DNA from: an uncultured Hungatella sp.
GTDB taxonomy: Bacteria; Bacillota; Clostridia; Lachnospirales; Lachnospiraceae
Direction: 5' to 3'
DNA: 12,567 nucleotides
Assembly (NCBI GenBank): GCA_910577935.1
Contig: CAJTOT010000046.1
Location: 11,094 to 23,660 of the forward strand
The notes beneath the pieces were generated by a model. The model was not told where the DNA came from and ran no database searches. It was given only the letters and a program-made list of their open reading frames with translations. This document shows positions 1-7,045 of this stretch, piece after piece. The first letter of the stretch is position 1. Every line of letters starts with the position of its first letter. Both the position numbers and the translations under genes were made by a program.

Positions 1-1341
1 GGCGCCGCCGGCACAGATGTCCAAAGAGCCGCAGCCATGACAGAAAACGAGATCAATACAGTTGAGCACTTCATTTCCATGGAGCCCCGCAATGACCTGA
101 TGGCATCCTGGCAGGAAACCCTCAGCGAAGAATTCGGGGACTACAAGGCCGGCGGGGAAGACTATCTCTTCGACTCCCCCTCTCTTCACAAGCTCCAGAC
201 CTATGTGGAAGGCGACTATGTGGGAAATCCGGAGCTGATCGATACTTACGGCGACCATGCCCTCGAAAGCTTTCAGTGGGTGTCCGACCTTGGAGCCACA
301 TGGAATCCCACTATCACCGCTGCCATCGGCGCTACATACCGCCGCAGCAACTGCCCCACCCAGGATCTGGGAGCAAAGGGCTCTGCCTTCGTCGTTCCCC
401 AGAAGAACCGAATTGACGAGCTGGGAGGAACAATCCTGCTGGAGCATACTGCCACAGAACTTCTCATGGAAGACGGCCGCGTCACCGGCGTCAAGGGCAC
501 CAAGGCCGACGGCGGCGAGTTCATTCTCCACGCGGAGGATGCTGTCATGATGGCCACCGGAGGGTTCGCGGCCAACGTGGAGATGCGGGAGAAATACAAC
601 ACCCACTGGCCCACGCTGGACGAGACTGTCCCCACTACCAACACTGCCTGCTCCACCGGTGACGGCATCGAGATGGCGCTGAAGGCAGGCGCCAACCTTG
701 TAGGCATGGAGTGGATACAGCTGGTAACGATGGGTGAGTGCACCCTCACCGCTTCCATTGAAAATACCATCGCCGTCAACGAGCTGGGCGAGCGCTTCAT
801 GAAAGAGGACGGCCGCCGGGATGAGATCTGCGAGGCAGTGCTGAACCAGCCTGGAGGAGACTACTATGTCATTTATGACGGCCACACCATCGTAGATCTG
901 CTGGACGGCATCGCCTACGACGGACGTGTCATCGAGGATATGGAAGACGGTGTCAATCTTGTCCTGGCAGACACGGTAGAAGAACTGGAGGAAGCGCTGG
1001 GCATGCCGAAGGGCAATCTGCAGGCATCTATCGATCAGTTCCACAACAGCATGGACAACGGAAACGACCCCTTTGGCCGCACTGTGTTCGAGTACCGCCT
1101 GGACAAAGGCCCCTACGCCGCCGTGCTTCAGCTGCCCAAGGTACACCACACGATGGGCGGCATCGAGATCAACACCTCCTGCCAGGTGCTGGATGAAAAC
1201 GGAAATGTGATTCCCGGCTTCTATGCCGCCGGCGAAGTCACCGGAGGCATCCACGGCAGCAACCGCCTTGGAGGCAACGCGATCACTGACGCCATCACCT
1301 TCGGGCGCATCGCAGGCCAGTCCATGGGCGCAATCCAATAA
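1..1341 (+). CDS. FAD-dependent fumarate reductase-like flavoprotein, C-terminal part (5' end outside window)
   Basis: The frame is open from base 1 (reading GAAGTDVQRAAAM before the first internal ATG at 37), so the true start lies upstream. The product resembles the flavoprotein domain of flavocytochrome c/fumarate reductase and urocanate reductase, which reduce the C=C bond of unsaturated acids using bound FAD. Counting from the ATG at 37, visible marks are the FAD-domain ATGGF strand (173-177), GERFMKEDGRRD (251-262) holding the likely proton-donor Arg, HHTMGG (370-375), a YAAGE FAD motif (396-400) and SNRLGGNA (408-415) with the substrate-binding Arg. The HP pair usual after the IQ of the substrate loop is replaced by LV (WIQLV, 226-230), so fumarate itself is an unlikely substrate. 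The Rossmann GxGxxG start and any FMN-binding domain would be upstream. No downstream partner follows; the gene ends before a palindromic repeat and a terminator. Confidence 0.88.
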   Translation, partial: GAAGTDVQRAAAMTENEINTVEHFISMEPRNDLMASWQETLSEEFGDYKAGGEDYLFDSPSLHKLQTYVEGDYVGNPELIDTYGDHALESFQWVSDLGATWNPTITAAIGATYRRSNCPTQDLGAKGSAFVVPQKNRIDELGGTILLEHTATELLMEDGRVTGVKGTKADGGEFILHAEDAVMMATGGFAANVEMREKYNTHWPTLDETVPTTNTACSTGDGIEMALKAGANLVGMEWIQLVTMGECTLTASIENTIAVNELGERFMKEDGRRDEICEAVLNQPGGDYYVIYDGHTIVDLLDGIAYDGRVIEDMEDGVNLVLADTVEELEEALGMPKGNLQASIDQFHNSMDNGNDPFGRTVFEYRLDKGPYAAVLQLPKVHHTMGGIEINTSCQVLDENGNVIPGFYAAGEVTGGIHGSNRLGGNAITDAITFGRIAGQSMGAIQ

Positions 1342-1370
1342 TAACAATCTGTAATCAAGAGAAAACTGCG

Positions 1371-1399
1371 CAACAGTCCAGGGGGTATCTGAACGGTTG
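1371..1399. repeat. Dispersed palindromic repeat, copy 1
   Basis: CAACAGTCCAG, a 7-nt GGGGTAT loop, then CTGAACGGTTG form an imperfect hairpin with two mismatched pairs. The element closely matches the copy at 3106-3132 (shared core GGGGGTRTCTGAACGGTT). It lies 30 nt after the flavoprotein stop. It resembles the short extragenic palindromes common in Clostridia genomes and could act as a 3' mRNA hairpin. Confidence 0.6.
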
Positions 1400-1403
1400 C
1401 AGC

Positions 1404-1455
1404 ACTGCCGCCTCAGATAATTTTTATCCAGGCGGCAGTTCTTGATTTTTCCCGC
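1404..1455 (+). terminator. Rho-independent terminator after flavoprotein gene
   Basis: A perfect 10-bp inverted repeat ACTGCCGCCT (1404-1413) / AGGCGGCAGT (1430-1439) encloses a second GATAA/TTATC stem (1416-1420, 1424-1428). A T-rich tail including TTGATTTTT follows. The tail is shared with the -35 box of the next promoter. Confidence 0.75.
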
Positions 1456-1470
1456 ATAATTAACTATACT
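1442..1470 (+). promoter_or_regulatory. Sigma-A-type promoter of the rsmH-like gene
   Basis: TTGATT at 1442-1447, a 17-bp spacer and TATACT at 1465-1470. Transcription would begin near 1477, leaving a leader of about 78 nt before the ATG at 1555. Confidence 0.7.
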
Positions 1471-1554
1471 TATCCATAGCAGGCAGCGCAAAGGCGCAGC
1501 CATACAGGGAGAATTCGATCATTCACCATAACTTGTCATGCCAGGAGGACCGCC

Positions 1555-2607
1555 ATGGAACAGCAGCCAACCAGTGAGCATCGCCGCCGTGTACGCTACA
1601 GCGGCACCCACCCAAAACATTTCAGTGAAAAATACAAGGAACTGCAGCCGGACAAATACGGCGAGACCATAGAGAAAGTTATCCGCAAGGGAGGAACCCC
1701 GGCGGGAATGCACATCTCCATCTGCGTCCGGGAGATTCTGGATTTTCTCAATATTCAGCCGGGGCAGCGGGGGCTGGACGCCACCTTGGGCTACGGAGGC
1801 CACACCCAGGCGATGTTGAAATGTCTGGACTCCAAAGGCCATATCTACGGGCTGGATGTGGACCCAATCGAGTCCGAGAAGACCCGGAAGCGGCTGGAGG
1901 CCCTGGGCTACGGCCCGGACATCCTCACAGTGCGGCAGATGAACTTCGCCCACATAGATAAAATCGCCGCCGAAGCCGGACCCTTCGACTTTGTGCTGGC
2001 CGACTTAGGGGTGTCCTCCATGCAGATCGACAACCCGGAGCGGGGATTTTCCTACAAGTTTGACGGGCCTCTGGACCTGCGCCTGAACCCTGAAACGGGA
2101 ATCACCGCCGCCCACCGCCTGAAGACTATCTCCCAGAAGGAGCTGGAAGGGATGCTTGTGGAAAATGCGGACGAGCCTTACGCCGGGGAGATATCCCGCG
2201 CCGTCGTCTCCGCCGTCAAAAAAGGCAGTCCCATGGACACCACTGCCAGGCTCCGCCAGACCATCGAGGAGGCCCTCGGGTTTCTGCCGGCCGCGGAGCA
2301 GAAAGAAGCGGTAAAAAAATCCTGCGCCAGAACCTTTCAGGCTCTGCGCATCGATGTGAACAGTGAGTTTGAAGTCCTTTACGAATTTTTGGAAAAACTC
2401 CCCCACGCCCTGGCGCCGGGAGGCCGCGCTGCCATACTGACCTTCCATTCCGGGGAGGACAGGCTGGTAAAACAGTCTTTTAAAGAATACAAAAAAGCCG
2501 GACTCTACCTGGACATCGCCCAGGAGATAATCCGGCCAAGCGCCCGTGAACGGGCGTCCAACAGCCGCGCCAAGTCGGCCAAGCTGCGGTGGGCGGTCAG
2601 AGCGTAA
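1555..2607 (+). CDS. RsmH/MraW-family 16S rRNA cytosine-N4 methyltransferase paralogue
   Basis: The family uses S-adenosylmethionine to methylate N4 of C1402 in the 16S rRNA decoding site. Family marks appear in order: SAM loop DATLGYGGH (75-83), acidic strand end GLDVDP (99-104), DLGVSS (150-155), GPLDLRLN (171-178, usually GPLDMRMD), RTFQALRIDVNSE (259-271), FHSGEDR (297-303, usually FHSLEDR) and SRAKSAKLR (337-345). The protein is 350 aa against about 310 for standard RsmH because of a basic N-terminal extension of about 50 residues ahead of the position of the usual HxPVL motif, here HISICV. No mraZ, ftsL or pbp neighbours are present, so this is not the cell-wall-cluster copy and is probably a second paralogue whose target may differ. 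The start is fixed by AGGAGG at 1543-1548, six bases before ATG. It has its own promoter. Confidence 0.88.
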   Translation: MEQQPTSEHRRRVRYSGTHPKHFSEKYKELQPDKYGETIEKVIRKGGTPAGMHISICVREILDFLNIQPGQRGLDATLGYGGHTQAMLKCLDSKGHIYGLDVDPIESEKTRKRLEALGYGPDILTVRQMNFAHIDKIAAEAGPFDFVLADLGVSSMQIDNPERGFSYKFDGPLDLRLNPETGITAAHRLKTISQKELEGMLVENADEPYAGEISRAVVSAVKKGSPMDTTARLRQTIEEALGFLPAAEQKEAVKKSCARTFQALRIDVNSEFEVLYEFLEKLPHALAPGGRAAILTFHSGEDRLVKQSFKEYKKAGLYLDIAQEIIRPSARERASNSRAKSAKLRWAVRA

Positions 2608-2663
2608 GACCGCCCCCTCTGTTAATCCCAGAAACCACTACTCCCAGGACAGCACCCCCGTCT

Positions 2664-2686
2664 CAGCCGCTGTCTCATAGCGGCTG
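2664..2686. terminator. Hairpin between convergent rsmH-like and merR genes (possible terminator)
   Basis: A perfect 8-bp stem CAGCCGCT/AGCGGCTG with a 7-nt loop contains the MerR stop codon in the loop. It sits between two convergent genes, but neither side has a clear T-run, so intrinsic termination is uncertain. Confidence 0.35.
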
Positions 2687-3013
2687 ATCTTGAAATTCAG
2701 CCTGTTCTATGGCTGCGTTGATCTGGTCTTTTTGCGCCTGGAGAAGCGCCATCTGACTCTGGAGCAGTTCAAGTCTCGCCAGGATAGTGCCGTCGCCCTC
2801 CTGGCAGAGCCTGACGTACTCCGCGATAGCCTCCACTGTGAGACCTGCGCTGCGCATACATTTCACAAGCTCCACCCACTCGATGTCCCCCTCCTGATAA
2901 TCCCGAACGCCGCCCGCCGTCCTCGTCACCGGCGGAATCATGCCGATCCGCTCATAGTAGCGGAGAGCCGCCTGGGAAATGTTGTATTTTTCGCTAACTT
3001 CCCTGATTGTCAT
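2675..3013 (-). CDS. MerR-family transcriptional regulator (short, orphan)
   Basis: The N-terminal winged-helix signature is clear: MTIREVSEKYNISQAALRYYERIGMI (1-26), then R-DYQEGDIEWVELVKCMRSAGLT (37-59), then a coiled-coil dimerisation helix at about 76-105. MerR proteins bind as dimers to promoters with over-long spacers and untwist them. At 112 aa it lacks most of a C-terminal sensor segment. Only Cys52 and Cys70 could be thiol sensors, and no metal-binding CxxC loop is present. The layout suits the AdhR/NmlR-type group that responds to electrophiles or redox stress, but this is only inference. No reductase or efflux gene is adjacent; the only promoter of the right type drives merR itself, suggesting autoregulation. 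The ribosome binding site is GGGAGGGGAG, 6 bases before ATG. Confidence 0.85.
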   Translation of the reverse strand: MTIREVSEKYNISQAALRYYERIGMIPPVTRTAGGVRDYQEGDIEWVELVKCMRSAGLTVEAIAEYVRLCQEGDGTILARLELLQSQMALLQAQKDQINAAIEQAEFQDQPL

Positions 3014-3048
3014 TTGTCTCCCCTCCCGAATCTGTACCCAACAGGGGT

Positions 3049-3079
3049 ATTATAATATATGAAGTTAACTTTAAGTCAA
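3049..3079 (-). promoter_or_regulatory. MerR-type promoter and operator upstream of merR
   Basis: On the minus strand, TTGACT (3079-3074) and TATAAT (3054-3049) are separated by 19 bp, two more than optimal, which is the hallmark of MerR-controlled promoters. The spacer holds the perfect palindrome AAGTTAACTT as the likely operator centre. The inferred start of transcription is about 30 nt before the merR ATG. Confidence 0.8.
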
Positions 3080-3105
3080 GACAAATGTAATCATTCAGAC
3101 GGAAC

Positions 3106-3132
3106 AACCGTTCAGGGGGTGTCTGAACGGTT
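3106..3132. repeat. Dispersed palindromic repeat, copy 2
   Basis: AACCGTTCAG, a 7-nt GGGGTGT loop, then CTGAACGGTT form a perfect 10-bp hairpin, matching the element at 1371-1399. It begins 7 nt beyond the stop codon of the minus-strand zinc-ribbon gene and could end or protect its mRNA. Confidence 0.7.
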
Positions 3133-3138
3133 ACAACA

Positions 3139-3549
3139 TCACAATCTTCCGCCACACTTTGGGCAGAAGCTGAAATCCTCCTCCGTCTCATATCCGCAGT
3201 TCTGACACACCCGCCGCATCCCCCGGTTGGTCTGGTCCGCCCTGCCCGGCTGCCACTGCCGCCGGTTTCCCGCCTGAATCAAAGTCAAGTCTCTCTCTGT
3301 GATATCCACTTTCTCTCCCCCGGCGATTCGTCCCCCGGTCTTTGGATTCAGTTCATACACGGCCCCGCAGCAGGACATTTTCACATAGTACTTCCTTCCC
3401 CACTTTAACACGGGGATAAAAAACAGGCTCAGGCACATGTATGTCATGAACACCTGATACCGCCCGTACCCGCCGCAGCCCGCGCAGACCACCAGCTGGC
3501 TGTGGGACAGTTCCTTCTGCCCCTGATTGATTCCGCAAATAAAAAACAT
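3139..3549 (-). CDS. Zinc-ribbon protein with a hydrophobic segment
   Basis: This 136-aa protein has two cysteine clusters. The first is C22-x2-C25 with C60-C61 (in SCCGAVYEL), flanking a hydrophobic stretch VFMTYMCLSLFFIPVL (33-48) that could be buried or membrane-associated. The second is a C-terminal zinc ribbon, CQNCG (115-119) and CPKCG (129-133). Small proteins of this build are common in Clostridia and are of unknown function. The reading is supported by the motif order and by the start MFFICGIN with an AGAGGTGG ribosome binding site. Its 5' region shares an AT-rich stretch with the promoter of the divergent gene at 3665. A second start inside this region would lose the first CxxC, so the long form is preferred. 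Confidence 0.75.
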   Translation of the reverse strand: MFFICGINQGQKELSHSQLVVCAGCGGYGRYQVFMTYMCLSLFFIPVLKWGRKYYVKMSCCGAVYELNPKTGGRIAGGEKVDITERDLTLIQAGNRRQWQPGRADQTNRGMRRVCQNCGYETEEDFSFCPKCGGRL

Positions 3550-3602
3550 CTTCCACCTCTCAGCCTGTAAGATTTATTTCCTGTTGCAAAATTGATTTTC
3601 TG

Positions 3603-3631
3603 TTGCTTTGCTGGACATATTATATTATAAT
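3603..3631 (+). promoter_or_regulatory. Promoter of the small gene at 3665
   Basis: TTGCTT (3603-3608), 17-bp spacer, TATAAT (3626-3631). The inferred start of transcription is about 3638. This excludes the upstream in-frame ATG codons at 3608 and 3635 as start codons. Confidence 0.65.
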
Positions 3632-3664
3632 TTCATGGAAATTACCAGACAGGAGAACATGATT

Positions 3665-3904
3665 ATGGCCTTGAACCCTATGATGATGATACAGCTTAAG
3701 ACTTCCTGGGACCGCTTCGTCAAAAACCATCCAAAATTTCCCAAGTTCTGGAAGGCCGCCTGCAAAAACGGCCTGGCGGAGGGGACTGTCATTGACATTA
3801 AGGTGACATCGCCTGACGGAACGGAGATCAGTTCCAACATAAAAGTGACCGGAGAGGATATGGAGCTGATCAGGCAGGTGAGTGATATCCTTTCCCAGAA
3901 TTGA
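3665..3904 (+). CDS. Small conserved-type protein of unknown function (79 aa)
   Basis: The product begins MALNPMMMIQLKTSWDRF, continues through a KFPKFWKAACKNGLAEG segment, and ends with a strand-rich part (VIDIKVTSPDGTEISSNIKV) and a helix. I recognise it only as a Clostridia-type small cytoplasmic protein without known role; there is no signal peptide or membrane helix. The frame stays open back to 3608, but the promoter places transcription start near 3638. AGGAG at 3651-3655 is nine bases from the ATG at 3665 and only three from the ATG at 3659, so 3665 is preferred. A single-gene transcript is likely, since a promoter precedes it and a hairpin follows the stop. Confidence 0.7.
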   Translation: MALNPMMMIQLKTSWDRFVKNHPKFPKFWKAACKNGLAEGTVIDIKVTSPDGTEISSNIKVTGEDMELIRQVSDILSQN

Positions 3905-3914
3905 GCAGGAAGAG

Positions 3915-3949
3915 AAACTCCCTGACAGCGTCATGCCGCCAGGGAGTTT
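3915..3949 (+). terminator. Hairpin terminator after the small gene
   Basis: A perfect 10-bp inverted repeat AAACTCCCTG (3915-3924) / CAGGGAGTTT (3940-3949) starts 10 nt after the stop. The T-run is short (TTTGTG), so it is a moderate terminator. Confidence 0.6.
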
Positions 3950-3983
3950 GTGTACCCACGAAAAACGGGCTTATAAATATACA

Positions 3984-4012
3984 TTGTAAGCAACAGGCAA
4001 ATATTTTATAAT
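3984..4012 (+). promoter_or_regulatory. Promoter of the gene remnant at 4049
   Basis: TTGTAA (3984-3989), 17-bp spacer, TATAAT (4007-4012), then AAAGGAG (4037-4043) six bases before the ATG at 4049. All expression signals for the following ORF appear intact. Confidence 0.65.
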
Positions 4013-4048
4013 CAAGTATATAAATCAGAAGCAGCAAAGGAGAACTTT

Positions 4049-4297
4049 ATGAAATCAAGCAATAGAGATGATGGCTGGTTAACTGGAAGACTATATTTCA
4101 ACAGAGAAGATCAAAGGGTAATTATCAAGAGACCGCAAAGTGGGTTTGGCGAGTGTTCTTTAAAACAACGTACTTCAAATATTATTTTTCTGGTGTGGAA
4201 AAGATATAAACTTGGTGATACCCACAATCCTAATGCAGATAAAGCAGCAGTTGAAGCTGCTTTAAAAAACCAAGAAGTCAGATGTCATAAAGCCCCC
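4049..4297 (+). pseudogene. Probable truncated gene remnant with intact promoter and RBS
   Basis: From ATG 4049 about 80 residues read plausibly: MKSSNRDDGWLTGRLYFN, then REDQRVIIKRPQSGFG, and later NADKAAVEAALKN. This part is AT-richer than its neighbours. The frame does not stop at 4297 but runs on to 5263 through the antisense of the lipoprotein gene, giving a Pro/Leu-rich, non-protein-like tail. I therefore end the likely gene near the convergent stop. The GRLYFNREDQRVIIKR stretch recalls the start of small DUF5808-type domains (YFN-x2-D-x-R-x2-V-x-KR-x-G), but the match is faint. It may be the 5' remnant of a gene whose 3' part was lost when the neighbouring segment was joined. A short functional peptide cannot be excluded. 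Confidence 0.4.
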
Positions 4298-5909
4298 TCA
4301 CCCAACCCCCGGCACCTCCGGACGGTCAGGCTTAGGGGTAAATACGCTGCATGGTTTCCACACTTCCTCCGGAATCATCAGCCTATTGATCCCCTCCTCA
4401 ATCTGCCTCCACTCCTCCTCGGTCATGCCGACCAGGCTCCCACAAATTTTCCCATTGTGATAATAATCCTGAAACCCATAAAAGCGTTCCCTCTCCTCCC
4501 CCTCCCTGCCATCGGATTCCTCCTGATTCACCCACGTGCAGTAGTATTGCTCCCGTATCTGCCCGCACTGGGAGTCCACCCGGTTCACCCACCAATCCCT
4601 GTTATCCTGATACCAGTATACCGAGAGCGTCTTCCCATTGGCCAAAGGAAGCCAATACCCGTGACTGTCTGCCGAGCCGTAATTTCCCCACATCCTGATA
4701 CGCCCGTCCTCGCAGCAGAAAGAGGCTATATTGTTGACACCGCCAGGATAAAACCGGATCACCAGTTCCTTTACCCCGTCCTGATTAAAATCCATGAGAA
4801 AATAATTCCACCCGCAGATCCCGTTATTATCTTCCAGTTCCTCCTCATAATCCCCCTGGAGCTTGCCCCAGTCCTCTCCCTCTACCACGGAAAAATCCCC
4901 TTCCATCATGGCTCTGTATACCTCCCACTCTTCGCCGCTCTCATCATTGACAGGCAGTATGTCCGTATCTCTCAGCCCGTATCTCACCGGAATCTCCTCT
5001 CCCGGCATATATCCGCAGTTCTCCCCATCCCCGAACACCGCCGAAAATGTCATGGGGCCAGGAGCTTCTTTCACGGCAGCGAAATAATCCCCCTTAAGCT
5101 TCTGCGCCGTCTCTTCCTCCACTGCCATATCCGTATACTCGCCAAGAGACACCAGATAGGGTTCCTGCTCCCGGCGCCAGTACCAGTAAAGAATGGTTTT
5201 CAGGCAAAATTTTTCCTCCCCGGACTCATAACAGTACAGGTTGGTGCGGGCCTCCTCATCTGATTCAGTAAACTCAGCATACATCTGCCCTTTCCCCAGC
5301 AGACGCCAGCCTTCCTCCTTCTGGGCATACAACTCTACCCGGTCTTCCTCCGGGTGATATTTCAGCACACAAGGCCCCTCGGTGTCCACTGTCAGCTCAG
5401 GAAGACCGTCGCCGTCGAAATCCTGATAAAAATAGTCCGACTCCCTCACCGCCCGCAAAAACTGGTCCTCCGGCAGTTTCTCCCGCTTCTTTCAGCAGAT
5501 CTCTGTAAAGGACAGGCTCCTCCCCATCCCGCCTGTGGATAGGGATCTGGTTTGTGACGGCTTTCAAAAAGGCCTCCTTGTACGCCTGGTCCATCGGAGC
5601 ATACCGCTCCCTGTCAACAGGGGATTCTTGTATAGTAAAATCCATAGCCTCCGCCTGTTCCAGAGCCTTCTGTCTGAGAACTTCCTCCCGGTTTTCCTCT
5701 GCGCTGTCAGAGATAATATCCGTTTCCCCTGAAACAGATCCCCCTGAAACTGCCGATTTTGTATCTGTCGGTTTTGTGTCCGCCTGTCCCGTGTCTGCCT
5801 GCCCCGTATCCATCTGCCACGTGTCCGCTGCCCTGCTCCCGTTATGCCCGCACCCGTCAGACAGCAGAATCGCAGCACAGATCGCGGCTATGTAATTAAC
5901 TCTGCTCAT
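4298..5909 (-). pseudogene. EF-loop lipoprotein gene split by a one-base frameshift
   Basis: The 5' part (5909 downward) encodes a signal peptide with hydrophobic core IAAICAAILL and a lipobox-like SDGC (Cys20), then a linker of degenerate ADTGQ-type pentapeptides, then a helical region ending in YRDLLKEA. The frame then changes: deleting one G from the GGG at 5482-5484 joins KEA directly to EKLPEDQFLRAVRESDYFYQ and a further ~385 residues, giving an estimated 536-aa protein. The 3' part carries two Ca2+-binding-like loops, DFDGDGLPEL and DFNQDGVKEL, each after an LYRDLL/YRAMM-type helix, suggesting two homologous halves. Such surface lipoproteins are common in Lachnospiraceae; the function is unknown. 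It may be a real pseudogene, a phase-variable gene or a sequencing error. Ribosome binding site GGGAG is rather far (11 nt) from ATG. Confidence 0.75.
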
Positions 5910-5991
5910 AATAACCCAGACTCCCTCTCCCTGTCTTTACATATATTCATAACACCCCGTCTGATGGCAGCCGCCGCAAAAAGAAGCTTTC

Positions 5992-6029
5992 AGGGGCGGA
6001 AACAACCCATACAGGTCATCTCCGCCCCT
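5992..6029 (-). terminator. Hairpin terminator downstream of the alpha/beta hydrolase gene
   Basis: A perfect 9-bp GC-rich inverted repeat AGGGGCGGA (5992-6000) / TCCGCCCCT (6021-6029) with a 20-nt loop. Read on the minus strand it is followed by GAAAGCTTCTTTTTG, a T-run displaced by several bases. It lies between the hydrolase stop (6080) and the lipoprotein start (5909). Confidence 0.55.
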
Positions 6030-6079
6030 ATGTAACACTATCTATTTCCCGGCATCCCTTTTACGGCGTCAATAGTTCC

Positions 6080-6883
6080 TCAGATCCGGTTCTCAATCCA
6101 CCGAAGAGCATCCCCGATAACCTCGTCCTTGCAGTACTCATTGAAAATCTCGTGGAACAGTCCGCCGTAGATCTTCATCTGCTTGTCCTCGGAGGCGGCA
6201 TGGTCAAAGAATTCATAAGTATCTTTAACGCTCACCAGTCCGTCCTTCTCGCCGTGAAGCATCAGAACCGGATAGTTAAATTCCTTCTCCTTCTCCTTAA
6301 ACCAGTCAAGTCCCCCGCAGATGGCATAGCACAGGCCCGTGGTAAATGTCTTTGTGTTGTGGGGGTCTTTGCCGTACCAGTCCACAACCTCCGCCACGGA
6401 GCACACTCCTCCTCCCAGCTCGTTGGGAAGCTGGGTGTGGGGGTCCAGCCCTTTGGGAACTCCGGTGATTAACCCGGCGTTGTCGTGGGTCAGGGCGCCG
6501 CTGGTGACGATTCCCCGCAGCTTCTTGTCAGGGTACTTGGCGCCGTACAGGGACACGGTAAATCCGCCCATGCTGTGTCCCATGAGAAATACGGGAATAT
6601 CCGGATTCTCGGCCGCCGCCATATCCACAACCACGTTGGTGTCGTCCAGCAGCTCATTGAAATCGCTGTAGTAAGTTCTCTCTCCATCGGAGCGGCCGTG
6701 GCCTCTGTGGTCAAACCGGTATGTGCCGATTCCCGCCTTGTGGAACAAGTCCGCCAGATAGTCGTATCTCCCCTGGTGCTCGCAGAGCCCGTGCACGATC
6801 ACCAGAACCGCCCTGGCGTTGTCGGGGACCTCCTTGTTCAGGTACAGCTTCATGCCGTCGAATGAAGAAATCATCTCTCCCAT
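6080..6883 (-). CDS. Serine alpha/beta hydrolase, monoacylglycerol lipase/lysophospholipase type
   Basis: The 267-aa protein has the full alpha/beta hydrolase layout: oxyanion HG (31-32) in VIVHGLCEH, the RFDHRGHGRSDG strand-turn (56-67), nucleophile elbow GHSMGG with Ser104, acid Asp214 in HGEKDGLV, and base His244 in LFHEIFNE. The HGLCEHxGRY and DHRGHGxS motifs are typical of the PldB/monoglyceride-lipase group (often annotated lysophospholipase), which cleaves monoacylglycerols or similar esters in the cytoplasm. There is no signal peptide. Length is normal for the family and all catalytic residues are present. AAGGAGG at 6891-6897 lies seven bases before the ATG. It is probably transcribed alone, because a hairpin terminator separates it from the lipoprotein gene. 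Confidence 0.9.
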   Translation of the reverse strand: MGEMISSFDGMKLYLNKEVPDNARAVLVIVHGLCEHQGRYDYLADLFHKAGIGTYRFDHRGHGRSDGERTYYSDFNELLDDTNVVVDMAAAENPDIPVFLMGHSMGGFTVSLYGAKYPDKKLRGIVTSGALTHDNAGLITGVPKGLDPHTQLPNELGGGVCSVAEVVDWYGKDPHNTKTFTTGLCYAICGGLDWFKEKEKEFNYPVLMLHGEKDGLVSVKDTYEFFDHAASEDKQMKIYGGLFHEIFNEYCKDEVIGDALRWIENRI

Positions 6884-6937
6884 AGTGTAACCTCCTTGTA
6901 AAATGATGGTAATCGTATTCTGTTAATCTATGGAAGT

Positions 6938-6943
6938 ATTATA
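6938..6943 (-). promoter_or_regulatory. -10 element for the alpha/beta hydrolase gene
   Basis: TATAAT on the minus strand about 55 nt before the start codon; no convincing -35 box is visible at 16-18 bp spacing. Confidence 0.4.
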
Positions 6944-7045
6944 CACTATTTTCAGAATTTTTCATAGGAGAATCGAGAGAGAATCGCCTGCAGTCTATAC
7001 GATGCCCTCTCCAAACCAGATAAAGCCCGGCATAGCCCTCACCCT

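Noticed and set aside
273..800. 175-codon minus-strand open frame
   Set aside because: Shadow of the flavoprotein gene, which has clear FAD motifs.
2005..2448. 147-codon minus-strand open frame inside the rsmH-like gene
   Set aside because: Shadow frame; the plus strand carries all methyltransferase motifs.
4298..5263. Plus-strand continuation of the 4049 ORF (404 aa in all)
   Set aside because: It is the mirror frame of the EF-loop lipoprotein; the peptide is Pro/Leu/His-rich without domain features, while the minus strand has clear motifs.
5476..5490. Programmed frameshift in the lipoprotein gene
   Set aside because: No slippery heptamer, stop-codon context or strong stimulatory structure was recognised; a simple indel is more likely.
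6990..7031. Possible second relic repeat (GATGCCCTCTCC) left of the orphan leader
   Set aside because: Only a short match, and the spacing to the relic at 7046 would be too small for a spacer.
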